Shown piece by piece: positions 56,301 to 64,000 of a stretch of DNA of 64,000 nucleotides. Position 1 is the stretch's first letter. Each line of letters opens with the position of its first letter. The notes under the pieces were generated by a model. The model was given only the letters and a program-made list of their open reading frames with translations, had not been told where the DNA came from and did no database searches. The position numbers were made by a program, and so were the translations under genes. Source of the stretch: Henckelia pumila (taxonomy: Eukaryota; Streptophyta; Magnoliopsida; Lamiales; Gesneriaceae); contig NC_133122.1 in the NCBI RefSeq assembly GCF_033568475.1, forward strand, positions 144,784,861-144,848,860. The letters run 5' to 3'.

Positions 56301-58739
56301 GTTTCAAGGGTTAAATTGAAAAACAATAAATTTCTGAGGACTAATTAATAAATAAATTAAATGAATTGGGCCTAAATAAGCCCTACATCAGTCTTTCTGG
56401 TTCCCGTTTCTTTCTTGGTCTCGTACTTTCATCATGGATGAAATATGGTTCTCTATTCTAGGATTTTAAAATTTTAATACTAAATTTATATATATTTTGC
56501 TATACTGCCCACCAACCGTGCCAACCTCTGTGCCCACCATGTACAATAGTTGAGTGTTTTATACATGGTGGACACAGAGGTTGGCACGATTGGTGGGCAC
56601 ATTAGTTTTGCTATGCTGCCCACCAACCGTGCCAACCTAATAAACAGTCTAACTGACTGTCTTTCAAAAAAAATAAAAAAATGAACAGTCCAGTCCAACT
56701 GACTGTCTTTCAAAAAAAAAAAGTACAGTCCAACTAATGAGGACTAGTCTGACAAGTGACTGTCTGTTTACTGTTGTGATTGGTTTTCTGTGGCCACACC
56801 AAATGTTGGTTAGAATTTTCCTAAAGGATAAAAAATCAGGATTCTAATGCTATGGAATTCAGTCTTATGGGCTTTGATAGATTGGATTGAGGCCCAAGAG
56901 TCTCAAGCCCATGGAAGAATGTAGATGAGTGAGTGAAGAGGAATAAAACGTGGGGAGTTGTAGCTTGTGAGGATTCATTCAGTTATTATTCAGTATTTTG
57001 TAACTAGCTTTGGCTAGGGAGCAAGGGCGGAGCTACATATATTGCCACCCGGGCTTTAGCCTGAGTGACACAATTTTTTTTTGAAATTTTTTATATATTA
57101 ATTTTGATAATTTTTAATTAATTTGATATTAGTCCGGGTAGCTCAATTCAAAAAATTAAAGCATTAGAGGGGTTAAAATTCTAGCCTGAGTAGATTCATA
57201 GTTCTGGCTCTGCCATTTCTGCTAGGGTTACAGAGCTTGCTCTGGGATATATTCTATATTGAATTTCTTCATATAAATTGAGTTCACAACATCTAACCAT
57301 AACAATTTTGCATTTCATCCATCGTGTTTTTCTCATTTTTTTTCTATTTTGCAGGGGCATACCTTGGATTGACAGGAAATAGGATATCTACTCCAGCTGA
57401 TGCTCTATATGTTGGTCTGGGAACACATTATGTTCCCTCTGGGAGTTTGGGTGCACTGAAAGATGATCTGTCGAGGACCACCTTGTATGTTTTTTTTAAA
57501 CTATTTTATTCACATCTTTGTTAGGAGAATATGCGTAATTTTATTCTTCAAATTAATTGAATTATCTATATCTAATCATCTCAAATGTTGATGCCTTCTG
57601 CACTAGAATTAATCAATTAATTTCTTATTACTGAGTTACTTTTAAATTTATTTTAATGTAGTTCTGAGGACCCCGATCAGAACATTAAAGAATTATTGGA
57701 AAGATACAGCCGAAATCCTGAATCTGAACCTCGTTTGAAGTTGCTTTTACCTCGGATAATTTCAACATTTGGAAGTAAGAAATCTATAAAGGAGGTTATT
57801 GATGAGCTTGAAAATCATCAGCTTAGTGGTGATACCCTTGGTAAGATTCTGATATTAGCTCTCTTTTTACCTTCCTTTATAGCAAGTTTGAATGGTTAAC
57901 CTGCTCTGCTTTATTTCTGATTCTTCACACTGATTTCTCCCAACTCATTGGCAGTGGCAGACTGGGCAAAGGATGCGTTGCAAGGGCTTAGGAAGGGGGC
58001 ACCGTTCTCCCTTAGTCTTACCCAAAAGCATTTCTCAAGAGTTGCCTCTGCTCGAGGAAATAGTACTGATGATTTGTCCAAGGTGAGGACTCCTCTAGCT
58101 TTTCATACTTGTCTGTCCCACAGCCTCACTTTTGCTTGGGGATACCAAAGTTTTTCTCTTGTTCTCACTTTGATATTTATCCCTGGAACATGCTCCAGCT
58201 GACTGGTGTGATGAGAGATGAATATCGCATTGCTTTAAGGTCTTCTCTACGAAATGATTTTGCAGAAGGTGTTCGGGCTGTCTTGGTGGACAAAAATCAG
58301 GTTATTGCTTCGATTGATCTGTATATATTTAAGTAATATTGACAGATTTTAATTGAATTTGTTATTGAAGCCCCAATAAATTTTTCTACTATTACTTTTT
58401 CAATGTGTTAGGTTTTTTTTCATGCTTTCGGTACTCAAAGTTTATCAATGATTACTACCTTCCCATGTTGGTTGTACCCCAGGGACTATTTCTTTAAGCT
58501 AGATTAAGACTCTTCTTCAAAATGTAGCTCAACTTCTTTATTCCACACTTTGGTTTCCAATCACCACAGAACCGCGGTGCTATAAATTAGGGTTTTCTGG
58601 TAGTATCGTTAATTTCTATTGTTGGCTTCTTCATCAGAACCCGAAATGGAGCCCACCGAGCTTGGAAGAGGTGAATATCAGTGAGATAGATGCTCTTTTT
58701 GAACCCTTGAGCCCAGAAGTTGGAGAATTGAATGTTTAA
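53350..58739 (+). CDS. 3-hydroxyisobutyryl-CoA hydrolase-like protein (crotonase family)
   Basis: Exons: 53350-53569, 53890-53991, then either 54239-54303 or 54530-54582, then 54928-55062, 55157-55253, 57355-57484, 57662-57840, 57955-58082, 58199-58300 and 58638-58739. They give 419 or 415 aa, the usual length of the plant family. The N-terminus ([18 protein letters not shown], later LPTARR) is basic and Ser/Leu-rich without acids, like a mitochondrial presequence. A second in-frame Met at 53464 (MASTSADEF) could give a form without it. Crotonase-core landmarks: [18 protein letters not shown], oxyanion-hole [20 protein letters not shown], and [17 protein letters not shown] with the family's catalytic Glu and Asp. 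The C-terminal HIBYL-CoA hydrolase extension ends at [10 protein letters not shown]. The enzyme class removes CoA from hydroxyacyl-CoA in valine breakdown. The precise substrate of this clade is uncertain. AATAAA follows at 58763. Intron 5 (2.1 kb) holds MITEs. Confidence 0.92.
54239..54303 (+). other. alternative exon 3a of the hydrolase gene
   Basis: Acceptor TACTGCAG|GAATGG, donor CAGAAG|GTTTTT. It encodes (G)[20 protein letters not shown] plus K after the SAG of exon 2. It enters in phase 1 and leaves in phase 0 (65 nt), exactly like exon 3b. The next exon's VFTAEYS follows. The form AGMDIKG is known in plant members of this family. Confidence 0.75.
54530..54582 (+). other. alternative exon 3b of the hydrolase gene
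   Basis: Acceptor ATTTGCAG|GTGGTG, donor ATTGAG|GTCTTT. It encodes (G)[17 protein letters not shown] and is 53 nt with the same phases as exon 3a. It gives the classic AGGD(V/I)K form of the crotonase oxyanion-hole loop. If both exons were joined, the frame would hit TGA within exon 3b after three codons. If both were skipped, exon 2 would run into TGA in exon 4 after four codons. Confidence 0.75.
56502..56640. repeat. long near-perfect hairpin in intron 5 plus a third arm copy
   Basis: The arm 56502-56543 (ACTGCCCACCAACCGTGCCA then ACCTCTGTGCCCACCATGTA) pairs with 56561-56602 over about 42 bp with few mismatches and a 17-nt loop. A direct copy of the first half recurs at 56607-56640 (TTGCTATGCTGCCCACCAAC). 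Probably a small foldback MITE. Confidence 0.85.
57023..57212. mobile_element. MITE-like insertion in intron 5
   Basis: It begins AAGGGCGGAGCTACAT and ends near GTTCTGGCTCTGCC. These are imperfect inverse ends of a common plant form, with an AT-rich interior. No clean target duplication was confirmed. Confidence 0.45.
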
Positions 58740-59285
58740 GCTCCGGTCTGAATATTTGATTGAATAAATTACTGATATGCAGCTGTTAAAAATGCTTTTA
58801 TTAGATCTTGTATTCTAGGAATGTTGTTACAAAAGCCAGCTGTATGAACTATATGAAGCATCTTGCAGTTTGCTCTAATATGTTCTCTGTTACTTAAATC
58901 TTTGAAAACTTTTATGAGCGTGAAAAGGTCGGATAACAAAATTTGTTAAAATGATAGATTTTAAACAAAATTTATGTATTATTCCATATCGGAAGAACCA
59001 ATTCTTACTAATATTGAGCACTTTGTAATTTAATAATACTATTTTATTCGTAAAACAGTATCGTAAATAGTTTTCTACACGTCCCCTTTAATCATGCTTT
59101 TAATTTAAAATGAGAGTGGGGTTTATTTTATGTCTATATATGGAATTCCACAATCAAATTTTATGAGATACTTTCCTTCGGCTAAAATAATAATATAAGG
59201 AGAAATTACTGAAATTACTTTTTATTTATTTATCTATTATTTATTTTAAAGAATCACTTTTTAATAATTATTGCTAAAGTTTAAC
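58740..59285. other. 3' flank of the hydrolase gene and spacer
   Basis: AATAAA at 58763-58768 is a candidate polyadenylation signal. The rest shows no gene. Confidence 0.5.
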
Positions 59286-59640
59286 GACAAAAATTCATTT
59301 TGGTACACAAACTATTAATAAAACGTCAAATTTGTAAATTAAATATTAAAAATGATTTAATTGGTACATGATTAAGTTATAAAGCCAAATATACTCTTTA
59401 CTTAAATTAATTTCAAGTCTGATATTATTGTTAAATTCTAATAGAAACATATTTTATTTTTCAAAATTATTTTATTAATTACAATTATAAGCATAAATAT
59501 ATATTTATATAAATTTTACATTATAATAAAAATATCCTACTCATTACATAAAAAATATTATAAATATTAATTAATACAAACATACACACATGAAGTAAAA
59601 ATTTCAAATAATGTTATATATATATATATATATATATTAA
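59286..59640. repeat. left half of the MITE-like family of 2283-3126
   Basis: AAAAATTCATTTTGGTACAC, ACTATTAATAAAACGTCAAA and the body up to the (AT)n at 59620-59637 follow the order of 2288-2665. No right arm was found. Confidence 0.6.
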
Positions 59641-59694
59641 AATATTAAATTAAAGTTTTAAAATTAAAAATATATATATTTAAAAAAAAATAAA

Positions 59695-59866
59695 AAAATT
59701 CGAAAAACCGGTTGAACCGATTCTTGACCGGTTCTGGGCCGGTTTTTTGATCGGTTCGACCGGTTCGACCGTAAAAACGGTTTTTAGAAGCAATCCGAAC
59801 CGGACCAGTAACCGGTTCCCGGTCGAACCGGTTGAACCGACCGATCCGGTCCGATTTTGAAAACAT
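59695..59866. repeat. CCGGTT-rich repeat, probable hAT-like MITE end
   Basis: About ten copies of ACCGGTT/CGGTTCGACC lie within 170 bp, ending in TTTTGAAAACATGGGTG. The minus-strand ORFs (Arg/Gly/Thr-rich) are repeat translations. Confidence 0.55.
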
Positions 59867-60755
59867 GGGTGTTGTGTGCTCATGGTCTAACCTCGCTGTT
59901 TAATAGCTATGAAGTTCAGAGGTTGATCCGAGGGGTGAATATTGCTAACACATGCCCACCACGATCACATTTATTCTTTGCGACGACAGCCTCATATTCT
60001 TCAAAGCTTCTATGGAAGAAGGAGCTAGGGTGCGAGAATGTCTAGCTCGATATGAGAGAGCATCGGGTCAGTGTGTTAATTTTGAGAAATCTACACTTTC
60101 ATTCAGCCCTAATACAAATCCACAACTCATTGAGGCAATCAAGGCGATCTTGACTATTTCAGTCGTCCAAAGACATGATTTGTATTTGGGACTTCCTACA
60201 GTGTCGATGAGAAGTAAAAAGATGCAGTTTAAATATTTGTTAGAAAGGTTGCATAAGAGGATAAATGGATGGGGCCATAAAGATTTTTCAAAAGGAGGTA
60301 AAGAGGTTCTTATTAAATCTGTGCTTCAAGTTGTGCCGACATCTGCCATGCCTTGCTTTAAAATTCCAGTTGCACTGTGCGAGGATATTGAGAAAGAATG
60401 TGCAAACTTTTGGTGGGGTGTGGAGAAGGGGAAAAGGAAAATGGTTGGAAAGAGTGGGAAGCACTTTGTCAACCGAAAACTAGAGGAGATATGAGTTTTC
60501 GGCGGATGTCAGAATTCAATCGTGCTCTTTTAGCCAAGAAAATCTAGAGATTAATCAGATCTCCTGAGTCACTTGTGGGTCGGATCTTTAAGGGACGATA
60601 TTTCAAACATGAGGATATCTTACATGCAAAAAATGGGAATAACCCCTCCTATATTTGGAGATCATTATTATGGAGCAGAGACATTATCCAAAAGGGATTG
60701 ATGTGGAGAGTGGGAAATGGGAAAGATATCCGATTTTTTGAGGGTAAGTGGATAC
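59867..60755 (+). pseudogene. LINE ORF2 remnant, 5' part (reverse transcriptase)
   Basis: It starts with RT text (YEVQRLIRGVNIANTCPP). It then passes through the catalytic region with a frameshift: one frame has SHLFFA and the next CDDSLIFFKA, so the Y/F-A-D-D box is broken. It continues with the RT thumb (YLGLPTVSMRSK, RINGWGHKDFSKGGKEVL, PTSAMPCFKIP). Further frameshifts or stops occur near 60480. It then reads IFKGRYFKHEDIL and WRVGNGKDIRFFEGKW up to the solo LTR. No functional product. The upstream RT and endonuclease parts are missing. Confidence 0.8.
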
Positions 60756-63305
60756 TGTAACACCCGAAAATTTTAATACGTAAATTCGCATGCATAATTA
60801 GGAAAAATAATTATTTAAAATTTATATTTGGGTTAAATGACATTTATGTGTTATTATGTGAATTATATGCATGATTTAAATTTATTTTAGCATTTAGCCC
60901 GCAATTTTAGAATTTCTAGATTTTTTAGAATTTTATTGATTTGATCGCGTAGACGGGACCGTGGACGGACGAGATACCAATATTTTTAGCCAAAAATATT
61001 TTACGAGTTTTATGAGCCTTAAAATATTATTTTAAGGTATTTTATCAAGAAAATTTTAGTATTTAATTACATATTTATTTAATTGTCTATTTTTTAGCTA
61101 AAATAAGCCCTTAAGTAACTTTTATTAATTTTTTTAAAAATAGCCTATTTAATTATTTCGGGATTAAGGGTTATGTATCAGATTTATTATTATTTTTAAG
61201 AGTTTTAAATATTATGTTTATGGTATAATATCTATATAATAAGTAATATCTATTATTAACCCATTATCTACTCAAATTTTAAACCTAAAATCAATCCCTA
61301 TAACCGATTAGTAGAGTCATCAGCCGCCTCCTTCATCTTCTTCAACCATTCCTCACGCCTTCTTCACAGAAAACACAGCCCCTTAGCCGATCCTCCATTA
61401 TTCATTGAAGTTTTTGGTCCGTTCGTCGTCCCGGAGCCCCGAATACGCATCAATCATCGTCCTAGATTTAAAAGGCATGTTTAAATCTTTCGTTTGACCA
61501 CCATATAAGCTATTATTCATGCATGATGTTTTTATTTCAGAATTTATCATGGATAATCTGATTTTATACAAGTACGAATTGTGTTGTTGCATGTTCTTGG
61601 TGTTCTTGGTCATGACTCACGTTTTTAACTAGCATGGTGCGGTCCAGGGCTGTTAGCTGAGGGTCAAGGGGTGTCTTAGGGTCCTCATGGTCGAGTGATG
61701 TGGTTGGAAAGGGGCTAGATGGGTCAAAGTCGAAGCCAATCACTTCTGGTGCATGGTTCGCGCAGGTTTAGGTGGAAAAGAGGTTCGTTCTCCTTCCTCA
61801 GGCCACCATTTTGGGAGAGGTTTGTCGGGTTTGCCGGAAAGGGGAGCTGCTCCTGGCCGAGAAGGGCTGGAAGGGGCTGGTTGGGTTGTTGGATGTTGGG
61901 TTAGGTTTGGGTCGGGTCTTGGTCGGGTCTGGTATGTCTTGGGTCGGGTTAAGTCGGTCCGGGTCCGGGTTAGGTGGATCGGGCTCGAGTATTTTATAGT
62001 TTAAGTGTTTTATGTTTTAATTGGTTTTTGGGCCAATTAATTAGAAATAAAATTATTTGGACCTCCAAATAATTTTAGTTGGGCTTTCAAAATTATTTTT
62101 AAGTTAGCCCAATGATTTTTATGGGCTTGTGGGCCTATAGAAAATTTTTGGGCCAGTCAGTGATTTTATTGGGCCAATCCATGAATTTTTATGAATTAAT
62201 TAGTAAATGGGCCTAAGCCCAATAATATTTAAGCATTTTATTTTAGTAAAAAATTATAATTTTTAAAATTATTTATTAATTATGGGGTAAGTTAGATAAT
62301 GGGTTTTAAGTCAATTAAGGGGCTTAGTAAAGAGACCAACAGTCTGGACCGAAACCATAAAAAAAATCCCTAAGTTCGAAATATATATTTAATTATTTTA
62401 GTGCATGAAAATATTTTAAGTATAAGTATATATTATGACAAATCAATTAAATATATATTACGAACAAAATTTTCAGTGCATGCATTCATGAAATTTTATA
62501 TATTTATGATTATGTATGTGTTGAGCAATAAAATATTTTTTCTTGATGGAAATTGATGTAGTGTGACATAAGGGTGGTTATCCACCATATGATTTATGAG
62601 GTAGTTTACTACCATAGGAGGTGATTTATCACCGCCACGTACGTTGGTTCAGGAGACTGATCAGTCGGCACAGTTAAGGTCACACTTACGGATAGGACCA
62701 TAGATTGTTTCAAAGAAATCACATGCTCAAATATGTTATGTATGACGAAAAAAAGATTATGATTATGTTTAAGATTATGATTCAGCATTTATGTTATGAA
62801 AATGTTTTCATGCATGTTCATGTATCATGTATATGTATTAGTATGATTATGTGATGCATTATTTTAAACCTTGATATTCAAGTTTAGACATGTTGAGCCC
62901 CTAGGCTCACTACGCTTATATGGTGCAGGTGAGACAGATGTTAATTATGTAGCTCCTACCGGTGGTGAGGACGTATGAGTTCACGGAACAGTGGCCCCGT
63001 GACCGTTGCAGCTCTATAGTTGATGTTTTAAGATACAGTTATTTTATTATGCTGAGTTTCAAACCAGTTATACTTTATTTGTTATTTCCGCTTATGGGAG
63101 TTTTTCACTAGTATACTTATTATATTATTTCATGCATGAAACCTTTTTAAGTTGTTAGTTGTTTATTATTATTTGAGATATTTTATTTAATAAGAAATAT
63201 TTTTCTTGCATGTTTATACATAGGTGTATGGGCATATATGTATAGTATTATTTTTAGTATTTAAAAAAAAAAAGTTTTCCGCATTTAGTAGTAGTAGGCG
63301 TTTCA
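60756..63305 (+). repeat. solo LTR related to the chromovirus LTRs
   Basis: It begins TGTAACACCCG and ends GGCGTTTCA. It is flanked by the duplication GATAC (60751-60755 and 63306-63310) and has no internal region. Many blocks match the LTRs at 15950 and 23497 in inverse orientation, for example GATCGCGTAGACGGGACCGT at about 60942. It is about 2550 bp and clearly more diverged from the two intact LTRs than they are from each other. It formed by recombination between the LTRs of a former full element. Confidence 0.92.
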
Positions 63306-64000
63306 GATACCTAGCTTGAATTCAAATTTAGGGGAGCCTTTGAATCCTTGGACCTTAGAACCAAAAGTTAGTGTTTTGATCAAGGATGGAGCATGGGACT
63401 CTGATATTATCTTGTCAAAGTTTAATTCACACATTGCGACCGAGATTCTCAAAATCCCTCATCGGATCGAGACCACTTGTTAGTCATTACTGGAGGTTTG
63501 ATCCTAAAGGAAAATATTCAGTTAGAGATGGTTATCGACTACAAAGGGGGCCTCTTTGATACACCAACTCATCAGTCGAGTCATCCGAATGAAAATTGGT
63601 GGTTGTTCCTTTAAAAGCTATCCATACCGCCGAAAGTGAAAATATTTTGGTGGAGGGTGGCACATGATTGTATTCCAACAAATTATAATATCTTGTGGCA
63701 TCATGTTCCGGTCAATAGTCATTGCTCCCTTTGTTCCTTTCCATTGGACACAACTTATCACTCATTATTGAAATGTGTTGCAATGAAAGGTTTCTGGAAA
63801 CATACTCCATTTGCACATCTAGTGAAATAGGTAAAAGGAGAAGATGGGCTCGGTTTTTGTCTATGGATGAAGAGTAAATTAACCAAATCAGAATTTGAGG
63901 ACATGGCCATTCATGGTTGGGAAGCTTGGAAAGAGCGACAAAGGTGCATACATGGGGAGAGTAAGATGCGAATGCCTGAACACATAACTTGGAGTGCAGC
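63306..64000 (+). pseudogene. LINE ORF2 remnant, 3' part (zf-RVT domain), runs off the window
   Basis: It continues the LINE interrupted by the solo LTR: SVLIKDGAWDSDIIL, PKGKYSVRDGYR, then KVKIFWWRVAHDCIPTNYNI and HCSLCSFPLDTTYHSLLKC, the zf-RVT domain. Stops or frameshifts near 63480, 63560 and 63830 break it. Later text (HGWEAWKERQRCIHGE) is the usual C-terminal end. Confidence 0.8.

Noticed and set aside
59645..59883. Minus-strand Arg/Thr/Gly-rich ORFs
   Set aside because: Translations of the CCGGTT-rich repeat.
61719..62004. Gly/Arg/Ser-rich ORFs in the solo LTR
   Set aside because: Counterpart of the GC-rich LTR patch at 17340-17760. Not conserved as protein between the LTRs.

Overview
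The window is nuclear DNA of a flowering plant, most likely a eudicot. It holds split genes with GT-AG introns in AT-rich DNA. Plant-type Ty3/gypsy elements, Helitrons, hAT- and Mutator-like MITEs and LINE relics fill most of the space. Nothing seen identifies the species.

Only two host genes are convincing, both on the + strand. The first (35031-45807, six coding exons, about 308 aa) encodes a RING-CH (MARCH-type) membrane E3 ubiquitin ligase. Its third intron is swollen to 7.5 kb by transposon debris. The second (53350-58739, ten exons per transcript) encodes a 3-hydroxyisobutyryl-CoA hydrolase-like crotonase of about 415-419 aa with a probable mitochondrial presequence. It contains two alternative exons (54239-54303 and 54530-54582) placed at the oxyanion-hole loop. 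By reading frame they must be mutually exclusive, which is the most interesting functional observation here.

Layout. 1-51: possible exon of a minus-strand gene leaving the window. 1.3-3.8 kb: nested MITEs and microsatellites. 4.4-4.9 kb and 5.6-10.3 kb: two Helitrons of one family, the larger carrying a captured reticulon exon. 10.8-13.5 kb: tandem array of units of about 460 bp. 14.0-14.3 kb: foldback MITE. 15.5-26.9 kb: a Mutator-like TIR element split by a young, almost intact chromovirus (15950-26185, minus strand, 2.69-kb LTRs, TSD TGGAC). Its gag and pol are separated by a 195-nt GT-AG intron and pol carries one nonsense codon. 27.9-34.5 kb: a deleted Tat-lineage LTR element (TSD CATGT) with a gag-integrase junction, a 70-bp tandem array and an intron-containing antisense ORF with its own TATA box. 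35.0-45.8 kb: RING-CH gene. 47.1-48.5 kb: decayed ORFs resembling an endogenous pararetrovirus or retroelement polyprotein. 48.9-52.8 kb: MITEs and Helitron ends. 53.35-58.74 kb: hydrolase gene. 59.9-64.0 kb: a decayed LINE split by a solo LTR (60756-63305, TSD GATAC) related to the chromovirus LTRs.

The two host genes share no evident pathway. Most of the window is a layered record of insertions, and target-site duplications date several of them relative to each other: chromovirus into MULE-like element, solo LTR into LINE, MITE into Helitron, and MITE into a related MITE.
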